DNA from: Caprimulgus europaeus
Taxonomy: Eukaryota; Chordata; Aves; Caprimulgiformes; Caprimulgidae
Assembly: GCA_907165065.1 (NCBI GenBank)
Contig: OU015529.1
Coordinates: 12,158,554 to 12,222,553 of the forward strand
DNA length: 64,000 nt
Reading direction: 5' to 3'
Shown one piece after another: positions 11,001 to 23,500 of the stretch (positions are counted from its first letter, which is position 1; every line of letters begins with the position of its first letter). The notes below the pieces were generated by a model. It had not been told where the DNA came from and searched no databases. It was given only the letters and a program-made list of their open reading frames with translations. The position numbers were made by a program, and so were the translations under genes.

Positions 11001-13116
11001 AATCAGATTGTATATTTCTGAGCACAGCTTGGTCAGGGGAGGGTCTGGGAAGAATTCTATTTTATTTGCCCAAATATTCTATTTATTTAATTAAGTAAAG
11101 TCAAGCATGGAATTAGCATTCCCTTTCTCCCTTCAGGAGGGTGGGTGCCTGTAGGAGCTCAACACCACAGCAATCACTGCAATTCCAGTGTTGGGCAAAA
11201 CAAGGGACAAATAGGAAACATTTTTTCTGCCTTTTGAAAATATTTAGTAGTGTTATTCTGTTCTGGGGCAAGGTGATAAGGTTATGGTAAGACCATGAAA
11301 AGTTTTAGTAGTCAAAAAACCTGGAAAAATTATTGAGGCAAAAGAGTGACATCCATCAAACCATTTAATTTTCATTGTTCTAGAATATGTTTTGTAAAAA
11401 ACAACAATTCTAATTAAACTTAAAAGATTGGTTTAATTTTTAAAGAAAAAAAAAGTAGAAGTTGGAAGTTTTCTCTTTAGAACTTGTTTGAACAAGGCAG
11501 TCTGGCAATCTTTGAAACTGCATTAAAATATTTTTTGACATAAACCTGATGGAACCTGGCCCTAATCCCCTGTGCAGATTGAATTTTGAAGAACTTGAAT
11601 TTTTCAGATAGGAAATGCAAAACCATAAAAAACACCTTGAAGTCAAACATTTTGCTGAAAAATTCCTGCTGCAGTGATTGCACTACTCCTGAGAAACAGG
11701 AGTAGCAGCTAAAATGCACCAAAGTGTGTGTTCATCCAATTAAACAGAACTAATACCTTGTGTTTGCTTTCTGCAGTCAGTGGAGAGAGATAGGTAACCC
11801 CAGGACTGAGGTAGCATGCTTGTGAGTTGAAGTGTCCTTTTGGGGTTTTGGTCTTCTCTGTTGACTTGACAAGCAGACCAGGCTTCTCTCTCAGCCATCT
11901 CAGGCACCTGGTTACAGCTAAGTGGAGTAAATAAATCTGTGTTCAAGTGACAAGAGTCAGGAGTGCCATGAGAACCTCTCCTTTGCTTCAGCCAATGCTT
12001 CCCACTGATGACCCTCACCGAGCCCTCTCTGGGCACAATGCTGTGTTACCACTTCTGAAGTGCTTGCACCAGTTACAAAGTTCTCAACTATTCAGATTAA
12101 AAAAATGTTTCAAGTCCAGACCAATGGCAATGTGCAGCTGTGAGTCAACCAGATTTTGAAGACACCTGGGTGAGAAATGCTGAGCCAGGTGAGTGTATGA
12201 TGGACCATGCTGGTGGCCAGCAGTTGATTGGACATCATTGCTGATGTTGAGACCTGCCCTGGCATCCACAGGCAGGCAGCACCATATGCCAATACAGACC
12301 AGTGAGCAAACTACATCCCACCTCTGCTACCCACAGCTGAGCTACGGTAATGTGTGTTTCTTCTAACCTCTTGTCTAGATTGTGGCAAGGCAGATTCACA
12401 GGGCTCACCACCCGGGACAGAGATGTCAGGTGCTGTTACTATCTTGGGGTTTCCCACAGAGGAATGAGAACAAGGGTTTCCACTTGGCAAAGCAAATAAC
12501 CCTGGGCATTGATGCTTCTGTGTTTCCTTCACTGAAGGCCGTGGGTAACGGTACCTGCACCCCTTGCAGTGTGTGGGATATGATGGAGATGTCTTGTGGA
12601 GTTCAGTGCTCCCTGCTGCTTGCTAGTCAGATGGCATTGCCCTGCTGCTGCTGCAGAGCAGAGGCAACAGGAGGCAGGTGCATGGGCCATTGCTTACAAA
12701 AACAGCCCCTCTCCACAAGTGCACCGTTTAAAGACACTTTTTATTCCTACCACAGGAGCAGTTATGTGTTTCTGTAACACCTCATAGTGTGTTTGCCCCA
12801 CAGCAACCAGCGAGTAAGTAACACAAGCTCATTCCTGAGCAGGAAGGAACAGGTGAGAGTGTCACTATTTTGGGATAACCAGCCCATTATGAAGCTCAGG
12901 CTGAAATGTAACATCTCCTGCAAAAAGCTCCTCTAAAAGCATTGTTAGTTGTGATGGTGTGAGCAGCCTGATGGAGAGGTACCCAGCTCCCTTGCCCTTC
13001 CTCGCAGGGTCTTTCCGCCAAGAGCTGCAAAAACATTTTATATTAAAAGTTCAGCACAGCTACAAGGAGGCTTAGGAGGACTCAATTTTTCATTGTGAAA
13101 TAACAACAGAGATATC

Positions 13117-13131
13117 TTTTTTTTTTTTTTT
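13117..13131 (+). repeat. Poly(T) run, 15 nt
   Basis: An uninterrupted run of 15 T. No retroposon body was recognised on either side. Confidence 0.9.
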
Positions 13132-16100
13132 GCATGCTGCCTCTTGCTCCTGCAGCAGTGGTTATAATTTCTTATCAACTCTGGATTCTGTGAGTGACCC
13201 CAGCTGAGCACCAGGGAGGTGCTGGCATTAAAGAGGGGACACTGCAGGCCCCGAGACAGGGCTGGAGATCAGGAACGGTAACTGTCAGTAAAAGCTGACA
13301 ACCAGAAATTAATGTTGCTTTTAACTGTCAACTCTCAGTAAAAATAAACCTTGAATCCTACCAGGCCTGGCTGTAAAATCACATGGATCTTGCTTTAATC
13401 ATCAGCTGAGCACGCTGCACTCTACTTCTGTCTCAAAGAGGACTGTGTAATGCCTGTCCAGCTCATTAAACATGATGTAGGCTGAAAGACAAAGATTATG
13501 TGAATCCAACACTCTAGCAAAGGGTGCTGGCACTGTCAAAGTGTGGGTGGTTCCCAGGGAACATCCTTGTTCAGGAACAACCCTGCTTGTTTCAGTGGGG
13601 TCCTACCACTCCTGTCCTGGAGTTTAAGATGGGACAGACTCCAGGGCAGGGCTCAGCCATCCTCCTCTGCCTGTAATTTAAGACACTAAATTATCTTGCA
13701 ACACATGTGATCACATTGTGCATGATCTTGATAAATGGTAAAGCTCCTGAAAAAGTAGGAAGCTTTTCTGCAAGGGCAGGAAAGTACTAATAATAGTACA
13801 GAGGAGACTCTCTAGAAGGAGGCATTCTGGTTCTGTTTATTCAGTTCTCTGTACAGAGCAACATTGCTCACTTGATCACAGGTCAGATAGTCTTTGTAGG
13901 CTGAAATATCTGGGAGACAGTTAGACCTGCATCAGGAGAAAAAGGTAAGTTCCCAGTGTAGGGTGGAAGAATTGTGAAAAACCAGAAAAGGTCCAGCTGC
14001 TGAATCAGGAGAAGACACGCAGTGGCACCAGAAAAGTAGCAGAGTCACAACTAACCTGGCAATGACCCTGCAGTAGAGCAGGTTCCCATCACCTTTAAAG
14101 AACAAAACAAGTGATCTTTATGCTGCTATGGCCAAGCGTTTGAAAGTGCATTTCATAAACATAGAATTTTTAATACAAACCATCCCATCATTAATAACAG
14201 TCTGCCTACCATTAAAAATTGTACTGCAGATGCATGATTTTGCCTGTTTTGAAACATCAGCAAATTTAGTTTTAATCTGCTGTAGAGCTAGAAATAGTCA
14301 CTGTAAGGATGATACTCTTCTGCATTCAATGCACTTATTGACATGAGAAAACCAGCAAGTGTTAATTCATAGTGATTAATTCAGGAACGTGCAAATGTGC
14401 AGGTTGTATGGAAGCACATAAACCATGTGTTACAGAACTTGAGTTTGGTTCCCTGGTTTCCCTGGGTTCACCACCTCACAGCAAACTTTCTGTGCACAGT
14501 GAGAGAGAACACAGTCTGAAGGAAAATTGCCAGTACCAATGAAGGATGCAGGACAGGTTTTGGGCTGGCACTCAGCTACTTGGGTGGCAGAAACCCAGCA
14601 AGGAGGAACCTACGGGTGGTGGTGGGCAGTGAGATGTATGCGAGATACTAGCCAGGTGGGTCAGTGTGGTCTGGAGACTTCATGCACAAGAGGCCTGAAA
14701 GAAATCCTGCCCAAAGAGAGTGCAGGGGAGCTCCTTCTATGAGCAAGGCAGTATGACCTGTCCCTTCTCTGTATGTTGCATATTGAATATGACTCTCAGC
14801 TATCCCTGACATTTTCACACCACTTGACAGTGTGAAAGTGCTTTTAAAAGAGAGGAAACAGCCCAGGGAGAAGAGCCTTTCCACAGCCCTCCTCGTTTTC
14901 TGGGGAACGGTCAAGGGACCTACCCTCGAGCTCAGCCCTAGTGAATGGGGCAGGAGCAGATTCAAGCCCAGCACAAATTGCTCTTCAATTAGTACCTGTC
15001 CTCAGGCTCAGGATGACTTTTGGAAACATGACAGCAGTGAGGCTCCTCCATCTCACTCCCACAACCCTGCAATAAAAAAGCCCCTGCAGTGATTTGCTCT
15101 CCCCTTTTGAGAACCCAGCATTGGCTTAGTCTGTAATGCACACATCCCGGCTGGCAAAGACAAACTAGATCATTAAGACAATAGAAACAGTGAGTGTACA
15201 GAGAAACATGAAAAAATGACTCAGAGATACATTCCCATTTTATGCATTTACTGGGATAAAACCTCAAGTCTATAATATTAAATCAGAATGTCAAAGAGAT
15301 AGCTTATGCTAATTTAATTAAATGCAGCATCCTGGTGCACATGGATAAGGAACCAAATTAATATTGTGCACCACCCACTAATTTTGCCTGCTGTGGGTGA
15401 GCTGAGTCTGGGATGTCCTGATGTGCTCATGGCTCTATTTGTTTTTCTGGACAGGATGAATATCTCCCCATCACTCTGCCAAAATTGGGCAGGGTCAAAT
15501 TTTATGCTTTTCAGCCTCAAAGCTGACAAACTGTGTGTAAATACCACCTCTGGGCATCAATTAATCTGTCTGTGCTAGAGAAGTGAGAGTCCTTGCCCTA
15601 CCTTTGCTTCCCAAAGTGGGGAGAAAGAGAGAGGTTTCCTAAGGAAGCCTGAAAGGAAGTGCTATGAACAACCCTCCCACCTTTCCCCAAGTATGAAACA
15701 GAATTGAACTCTTCTGGAAAACAAACCAACTTGTTAATGGAATTTGGGGCATCATAAAGGTACCAGAAGCCTTCAGATTCACACTGTGTATGTTTATATC
15801 CTATTTTGTTTTGGACATATTCTCTCTTTCATGTGTGTGGAAAATCATCTTCCAAAGGCTATAGCAGAGTGTGATTTTGAGAAGCTTGGCCTTTACGTGG
15901 TTGCTATATGGCTGACCTTGGCAAAAGTTAGTTGACCTTTCAGGGAATTATCTCTGGGCCCAACTCAAACCTCAGCCAAGCTAATGGAAGAGTTTTGATA
16001 GGTCTGAACGGGGAATGGATCAAATGTTTTGCTTGTCCAGAGTTGGATGCAGAAAAGAGCTTATGGCTTCTTTGTGCAACACATTGTGATGTGCTAAACT

Positions 16101-18462
16101 TGGACAATGTGTTGAAGTTCCTCAAAGTATCTTGGTAGCACCAAAGCTGCCAGATAGCTTCTGAAATGCTGGGTCCTTGCTGCTTCACCTTTGGCATGTC
16201 AGTGCTTGTGAAACAAACCAGTTCTTCTTTCCTAGCCTGGGAAAGAAGAGGGAGAATAGGCAATTAAAACATGGTTGAGTAAAACCTGGTATCAGTCCAT
16301 AATATTGATTTCACACTTTGCTCTTCAAATCTTCTTGCAAGAATCTGTTTGGATGCTTTTGCCCTCTGTAAATCATGCAAGGAGCCTGGGTCCATCACAG
16401 TTGGAGCTACACAGTTTGGGGCTGAACCTGTAGCCTAATTTGAGGCCACCAGAATCAAAGGCAGGCTGTCTGTCTGACTGCTTGCATTAGTGGAGCACTG
16501 GCTGTCTGCTCCAAAGTGCTTGGTAGTTAAACAAGCCAAAAAAGAAGAGAGTTTCATTACTAACTGTGAGAATTGTGGACGGAAGTGCATCTCTCAGGGC
16601 GTGGGGATTGCCATGCTAGGGAATAAGGCTGTCATTAGAAGCAGGACTAGATGCAGTTTTAATGTGAAGAAAGTAAAATAGGAATAAATTACAACATAAA
16701 TTTTCTTTTTAATGCACTTTTTTCAGGCAGAGGAAGCACTAAACACCAGCGCACTGAACGGGCAGCAGAGCTCTAAGGCTGCAGTAATACCTTCTGCTGG
16801 TAAATAATAAGAAGAGCAAGGCATTCACTGGATGGCACTCGTAACTCCTCACTGTTAGGCTTAAAAATGGCATATGGAATGTGTGAGTGCCTCTGCAATG
16901 AAAACTGCTTGTAGGCAGAGAGGTCTGTGCTCTGCAACAGAGGCAGTCAGTTACGAGGCCAGCTCTGCCCATTAGCTATGAATATACAAAAAATAGTTAT
17001 TGTGGAATAAAAGTATCCAGTCCAACATGAGGTGACAAGACTGAGGTCTTAGAGAGTCCAGTGATCATTGAGGAAGAGGGAGCATTGCCACCATCCCAGA
17101 TATTCAGACAGGACCTTTCTAGAGTGTGTCACTGCTGAAACACAATTTGTGTGTTCTGTATAAGAGATGCTTCAAGAGAGTTTGCTGAGCCACCATCCTC
17201 ACTGATCTATAAAACACCTTGCTGCTGTCTTGTAGCACTGGCAGAAAGCTGGCACACTGCCCTCTGAAAGGGTGCAGCTGGAAACATCTGTATTCTGCAA
17301 ACAGGAGGGCCAAGAGGCAGACTTTTCTTCTTCCATTAAAGATGAGCTTCTCAGATGATGAACATCTACTTATGAGAGCTGGAAAAACTAAGATGGCAAA
17401 CTAGGAATGAAATCTGCAATAGTTAGGACTTGGATTTTGGATTTGCACTTAGTTCTGCTTCCCACTAAATGGCATGAATGAAGCAAGTTAATAACTTACT
17501 TGCCTGAGGAGTAGGTAATGTCAGACCCCCAGAGGAGCTGGAAGGACTGCTCTCACTCCTTGAAATTGCCCACTGGCTACTAGGTATTCTTTTATCATCA
17601 CACTTCAAAGTGAAAACACTTTACACTTGTCTATATGACTATTGCAGAACATGATTTGGGAATGACATGAATTGGAAGGTCTGACAGATTGCTTTTTTTA
17701 AAGGCTCTTTAGGGAAAAAAGCAGACATGACCCTCTGCTAAATTACACCTGTGTTACAGTAATGCATTGCCACTGCTACTGACAGCATCACACCTGGCTG
17801 AGTGAGTGTGAATGGGGGACTGGGACCAGCATCGCATTATTCTCCATTTAGCAGAGCTGCTATGGTCTCCCCTGAGCCCAGGGGTCCTAGAAAAACCTCT
17901 TTGGATCTCACCCCCCTTCCTCCAGCTTTGGCTGGTCATTAGTGATGTGAATCATCCATATCTTCAATCTAGTGATGTGGAGCACTTGAAATGTAAATAG
18001 TGGCTGGATTTAAATTTCTAAAGATTTCATTATTTTGGACTACATCAGTGAGAATGTGCTGTAGGTGATTTGTGAGAAAGGTATTCCAAGCCAGGTCATT
18101 GAGTATAGCTGCTGAACTGCAGTGATCAGAAAATCACTTTTGGTCCATCCTCTGCCCACTACACTAAGAGGATCCATCTTTTCCCTGTTTTTTTCCTTTT
18201 CTACCTGATGTGCTGTATGTGTGGGAGCTGGGCTATGCAACTATGTCCCAGCTTTCCGTGTCGATGGGAGGGATTATTGATTCATTTCCTTAAGCCCAGG
18301 GAGGAATAGTATTTCTTATTCATAAAAGCTCTGACTCTGTTAAAACAGATTATCTGGCAGCCTGAAAAAACGGAGTTGCAGGCAATGCCTCATTTAGCCT
18401 TTGGGATGTGACCTGCTGACTCCCTCCCTGCTCTGAGGTGCGGAGAAAGGACGTTGCAGGGC

Positions 18463-19117
18463 TGTTGTCCCAAAGGTCGGGCTCGTCACTCAGTGTACCA
18501 AGAACCAATGCACACACAGAATGGAGCTATTTTCTTTATTGCATAAATGTGCATTTATGGGTGCCTGTCTCAAGACAGCACATCCCAGATCTTCAAATCT
18601 GTGGTTATTTATACACAAAACATTAATGTATTCAACCTCCTAACATATACATTGTTATTTTATTAACTGATTGGCTAAAATCCCTTCACCTAGCAAGTAA
18701 ATTATCAATTTACATGCTCAGTCTTACTACTTTGCCTATTTCTTTTGAGTTGGTGGCATGAACTGAGCAGAGGGTCTGTGATTCAGTGGTCTCAATCTCC
18801 CCCTGCCAGAATTACCTTTCCTTAAAGGTCACAGTCTTTTGTCAAGCCAAAGCAGGGTTGGCTAACTGAGTGAGCAATTTATCAGTCACACTTCTGCTTC
18901 TTTGATGGCCTCATCCTGCTTATCAGACAAAGGTATACTGTTTAAATGATAAATCTTTAACTAAGAATTTTTCTATTATAATTTCTTATCTGGCCTGTGG
19001 CCAAAGAGGATGTGACCATGCAATGGACCTGGTCAGTGTAATTTATATTTTACACTTGATTTTATTATAACAATTTCCAGACATCTCATGGCTTTATCCT
19101 TTAGTATCTTGACATCA
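18463..19117 (-). mobile_element. Solo LTR, ERV1-like (4-bp target duplication)
   Basis: This is a 655-bp LTR read on the minus strand. It has TG...CA ends with short inverted termini (TGATGTC at the 5' end, GACAACA at the 3' end). It is flanked by a perfect 4-bp duplication GGGC (18459-18462 and 19118-19121). Read in minus orientation the promoter parts are in order: CCAAT box (18670-18674), TATAAATA (18606-18613), then AATAAAG (18534-18540) about 66 nt after the TATA box, then a U5 of about 70 bp. With a matching duplication on both sides and no internal region, it is a solo LTR left by recombination. A 4-bp duplication suggests a gammaretrovirus-like (ERV1) source; the family name is not known to me. 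Confidence 0.85.
18606..18613 (-). promoter_or_regulatory. TATA box of the ERV1-like LTR
   Basis: TATAAATA is read on the minus strand, with an inverted CCAAT box about 60 bp upstream and the LTR poly(A) signal downstream. The intact core promoter could drive transcription leftward, away from the CpG island. Confidence 0.7.
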
Positions 19118-19194
19118 GGGCTGCACTGACACCCTCACTGCACTGCTCCAGGGGCTTTGGTCCTAGATCCCTGGCACGGGGTTCATTAGCACTG

Positions 19195-19715
19195 AACTGG
19201 TGCGATGGTGCTTGATCCAACGGCCCCGGCACCACCACGGGATCCGATTCCACAGGGCTGCCGCCGTGGGGTCAGGGCACCCCGGGGCTGGGCACCCGAC
19301 CGGGCAGGGCGGTGGGAGCTGGGCAGGGCCGTGGGGCCGAGCAGGGCGCTGAGCAGCGCTGTCCGGGACACGAAGCTGCTCCTCGGCTCTCGGTAACGAT
19401 GGAGCAGGAGCAGCTCCGGCCCCGCTCCCGCCCTCCGCCGCTTCCCGTCAGCAGAGGGACCCCGCGGACCGGCTGTGCGGTGCCCGCGCACGGCTCGGCC
19501 TGGGCGGTGGGGAGGGCACTGCTCTGCGCTTCCCCCGACCCCTGTAACCGCGGGACTGATAATAATAAAAAGAGGCTGACAACGAGGAAATAGCAACCAG
19601 GCGGCTTGGCTCGGAGATGTCAAAGGAGCCGAGTTCAGCCCCGTTCCTCCGGCCCTGCCCCGGTGTGTGTCCGTCAGGAAAACCTGCTGATAATCACACG
19701 GCGGTGCGACGTGTC
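19195..19715. promoter_or_regulatory. Orphan CpG island
   Basis: By hand count there are about 39 CpG dinucleotides at 19201-19560 and about a dozen more up to 19715, whereas the flanking DNA is nearly free of CpG. G+C is strongly raised in the first 360 bp. No TATA box is evident. Such islands usually mark promoters in vertebrates, but no known gene starts here: the open frames (for example minus 19186-19623, 145 codons; plus 19312-19593, 93 codons) have no recognisable domain and are expected in GC-rich DNA. The island lies about 80 bp from the ERV1-like LTR and about 160 bp from the ERVL-like LTR. It could be the promoter of a long non-coding RNA, a 5' exon of an unrecognised gene, or an orphan enhancer island. 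Confidence 0.75.
19284..19336 (+). promoter_or_regulatory. G-quadruplex-prone cluster in the CpG island
   Basis: Eight G tracts of three or more lie within 53 bp (19284-19287, 19290-19292, 19302-19304, 19307-19309, 19314-19316, 19321-19323, 19326-19328, 19333-19336). Several four-tract combinations satisfy G3+N1-7. This is common in active promoters. Confidence 0.6.
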
Positions 19716-19876
19716 CCAGAGATCTGCAGGGCTAAAGGAAAGAAAAATAGGGGCAAAAAGGAACAAGAGAACAATCGAGTCTTTCTGGTCACTTGTGGTT
19801 TGCTCAACACTGATTTTTTTGCTGTCAAGTATTTGAAATTATGAAGGTAGAGGAGTCTTGATAAGATTAAGTCCTG

Positions 19877-20553
19877 TGTCCAGGTTTTTAGCTGAGACAG
19901 AGATGGGTTTCTTTTTAGTAGCTAGAACAGCACTGTGTTTTGGTTTCAGCATGGGGTTTGTTATGAGAGGAGAGCTGAAAACATACCAACGTTTTCATTT
20001 TTGTCGCTGGAAATTGAAGGTCTTTGTGTTTTGTTAGTTGTGGTAGTTCTACTATTCCGCTAAAAATCAGGATATTAGTCTACAAGTGCAAGATCTAGGG
20101 GAGGCAAGGAATGTTTAAATTAATAAGCTAAATTGACATTTGGATATGCCAGTGAGATATTTCATATAATATAGTGTCATGTTCAGTATACTAGTGAGGG
20201 TCTCTTCCTCTCTTGCTCTCTCTGACTTTCACTAGGGCTCTTGCTATTATGGGATTGTGGTTTCAGTTCAGGATTATTGCTCCTCCGGGTTCATTATCTG
20301 GGAATGGGCTGGGCTTGGTCAGCAGGTGGTGAGCAATTGCACTTGTATCACTCATTTGTATATTTTATTACTATTATTATTTAAATATCATTATTATTTT
20401 AAGTTTTATTTTATTTAAGTTATTACATTGTTCTTATCTCAATCTACAAGTCTCCTTACCGTTGCCCCCCAGTTCTCTCCTCTGTCCCCTGGGGTAGAGG
20501 GGGAGAGTGAGCGAACAGCTGTGTTTGGCTGCTAGCCAGGTGAAACCACCACA
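19877..20553 (+). mobile_element. Solo LTR, avian ERVL-like
   Basis: This is a 677-bp LTR in plus orientation. It starts with TGTCCAGGTTTTTAGCTGAG, a decayed form of the common avian ERVL LTR start, and ends with ...CCACCACA. The flanks TCCTG (19872-19876) and GCCTG (20554-20558) match at 4 of 5 bases, as expected for the 5-bp duplication of ERVL elements. It keeps the family landmarks in order: a 'ggatatgcca...tcatgttcagtata' block with a decayed TATA (about 20125-20200), an ATT-rich tract (20350-20430) and the 'tctcccctggggtagagg' type terminal block. No internal retroviral genes are present. The divergence suggests an old insertion. Confidence 0.8.
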
Positions 20554-23500
20554 GCCTGTTGCAAGCAAACTTGTTCTGTAATAGTCTTGTTCATGATTCT
20601 GTGGGCACTAAGACACAAATAGGAGGTGATTATGCGTGGTTTTAGGTAAGAGCAGGAGTTTGCTCTCTTTTCTTGGGGGACATCATATGACTCTACATAT
20701 GCTGGTGGCCCAGCATTAGAGGGTAAGTGTCATTCCCCTGTTCCATCCTCCCCCCTGAAAAGAAAGAAATGCCCCATTAATTTTTCTTGACAGAGTCATG
20801 AAGATGATAAATTAACACTGGGAAAAAAGCAGAGCAACCAAAGGGCATCTGCTACATCCTAGGAAACTGTGGGTTCCACTATGCTAAAAGCTGCAATTAT
20901 TAATGTAACAGACAGCGGGGTTGATTTGAAACCTTAATGAAGTCAGATGTAGCATTTTTTTTCATCCTTGTCAGGGATAAAATTTGGATTAGGGCCTTGC
21001 AGAGAACAATTTTCCTCAAAGTGAGTGCAGCTCCTGGGTTTGAAGCTCACTCAAAGGGAGTGGCCCTTTGGAGGGGATTTTGCCGAGCGCCTGTGCTTGC
21101 AGTGCAGCATGACGGCTGTGTGCTCGGGCTGCGCCAAGAGCTCCCTGGGTACCCCTATGAATTCTGCAATTGAAAATGCTTCAGAAAGTTCTTGTCATTC
21201 TACTGTCCTTCAGAAACTGCCAGCTGGAGGGGAAAGACTTTTTAGTGCATTGATCAAGAGTTTTTTGGGAAATCAAACACTTTTTTGTGTGCGTCACTCC
21301 TTTGTTTTTGCAAAGGATTTGCTTCCTTTCATAATTACCAAATGCAGTGCTTTGGGAGCGCCTAGGAGATGCCAAATGCAGGTAGACAGACCTTGAGCCA
21401 TAAGCTTTATACCCAGCTGAAGCGGAAGGACGGGTCCCTGCCCCGTCTGCTTCAGTCATCTGTATTCAGCTTTGCTACAACAGTCCTTCCTGCAAAGCCA
21501 GCCATATGCCTTCGGCACAGCTGCGTGACTAATCCTTAAGTAATCGTTTATTTGGGGAATGTCACCTCTGGCTGTGCTATTTGTTGGTCCGTAATGGTAC
21601 GTTTTGAAGGGAGCAGGTTCAAATAATCCAATCACCATTTCCTGAAGGGAGATATGACCCCTTCCCCTTTTCTCCTTGTCCCCAGCAGAGTACAAGCAGC
21701 ATATCGTGTGCATGTGAAGAGACGGGAATGAGACTCAAGGAGATGAGAGGTGTCTGAAGGCTGATTGCAGTGTGAAGGGTAGACCTGGGAGGAAACATAA
21801 AGTAAAACAATGTAGGAAGAGCTGCTTTGCCTGGCTGTTGTTGCTACCTGCTGTGGAGTTCCAGAGCATACTTTGAAGACGTGGTAGGAGCCATAACACT
21901 GTGGCTTGTGGTAGGATGCCTTGTGGCTGGAGAACATCTGGGCTTCTGTGTCTGAGGCCATGTCATGGCCACGCTGTGCTGTGAGTTACAAGAAGCACAA
22001 GCATTTCTGGTACTCCTGAAATGACCAGGTCATTATTGTCTAGGATGCAGAGCTCTCTAGTGCCAGTCCCTTATGAGCTTTGGTGGCCTAGAGGAATGTA
22101 GTTGAGGCTAGATGTGTCTCTCCTTTTACAGGCTGGTATATTGTGAATGTCACAGCACAGCCAGCTATTCTTTAAGGTTTCTAGCAAGACTGACAGCTAG
22201 GAAGAATGCTGTATCTCGAGCCAGATCCAATCCCAGAAACCCCATGGAAAACCTGCCTTCTCAATGGACACCTCTTGAACATAATGCTTTAACTTTCATG
22301 TACTGGTTAACTCCAGTGAAAATAACATTTTCAGTCCAAATTCCTCAGAGTTTTTCACTTTCATGTCTTTTTTTCCTCATATAAGTCAACCTAGGATGTT
22401 GGCAGCTTGAAGAGGAGAGTGCTGGCAGTCCCTGGGGCTGGTTCCTCACTCTGGCCTGCATCCCAAGACATGGTTTGGGTTGTTGGCATAACTCCATTGC
22501 AGGACTGGTTGCTATGACACTTCGTAGATCACCATATCGGGAGCTATCGGTGCAAGAGTAACCTACATTCTACCTTGTGTCTGATTAAAGCCTTTTTGAA
22601 CAGGAAATCTATGTCTTTCGCATGAATATGGATGGTTTGGGATTCACAAACCAGAAAAATCTCTATTCATCCAGTGGTGATAAAGGATAACTCCTGTGGG
22701 AGTCTAGGGTCATTATGCCTTTTAAAGGAAAAGTTAAAAAATAAAGTTATTTTTTATTCATCTGTTGCTTCCTTTGGTGATAATAATCATCATTTGCATT
22801 TTGATATAGTGATGAAGGATTTCTAGGTGGCAATTTAATTTGGAAAGTCAGAGGAAACACTTCTAAAGAAACTGATTCCCACAAAATGAAGAGTAGGCTG
22901 ACTTTCTACTCCAGTATAAAAGAGATCAAAACTGGGCATTTCCAGACAAGGATGAAGGTATATTCCTGCCCTGCTCACTAAAAACTGGAGATGGTCCGTG
23001 GGCCATTGGTTGGTTGCCCTGGAGGCATTTTACATAAGACAACTTTGCTAACTTTTAGTCAACCCCTTTAACTCTGCTGCAGTGAAGGAAGAAAAAGCTG
23101 GTTCAAATGAGGACCAGGATCTGGACGTCTGGTTCCAGGAGCATTTTTAAGACAATGCAAATGTTTCTTAAGGCTGTTTTTTTGCATTCTAGTTCAAACT
23201 GCTGTCTAATCCTGTTTAGCATCTGGAGCTTCAGAGAAAGGAAAGGAAGGATGAAATGAAACCTCCCTGTAGACCCAGAACATTCACGTAAACTGCAGTT
23301 TTTCTTGTCTTAAACAAGATTAGCAATCACTAAAAAAACAACCCACAGAAGAACAGTACTGGGTTATGGCTATTTCCATGAAGTTATCAATACATCCTTA
23401 GGCATGGAGTCTTCATTTTCAATGCCTTCTATTAAACACCAGCTCAATAGGGTCATCGTGGGGTTGCTGACATTATGTGAATTGGTTAGTTTTCCCAGCT

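Larger units (their letters stand above)
3783..18462. other. Intergenic DNA, no gene found
   Basis: About 14.7 kb downstream of XPNPEP1 has no recognised coding exon or RNA gene. Open frames up to 160 codons (for example minus strand 4893-5375) have no recognisable domain. Small homopolymer runs occur (T at 9533-9545, T15 at 13117-13131, A-rich at about 7793-7811). A perfect CRE octamer lies at 8090-8097. The AT-rich part at 10440-11100 has the look of conserved non-coding DNA. Confidence 0.75.

Noticed and set aside
19186..19623. 145-codon minus-strand open frame in the CpG island
   Set aside because: GC-rich DNA lowers stop-codon frequency; the product is Arg/Pro/Gly-rich with no recognisable domain, and overlapping plus frames are open too.
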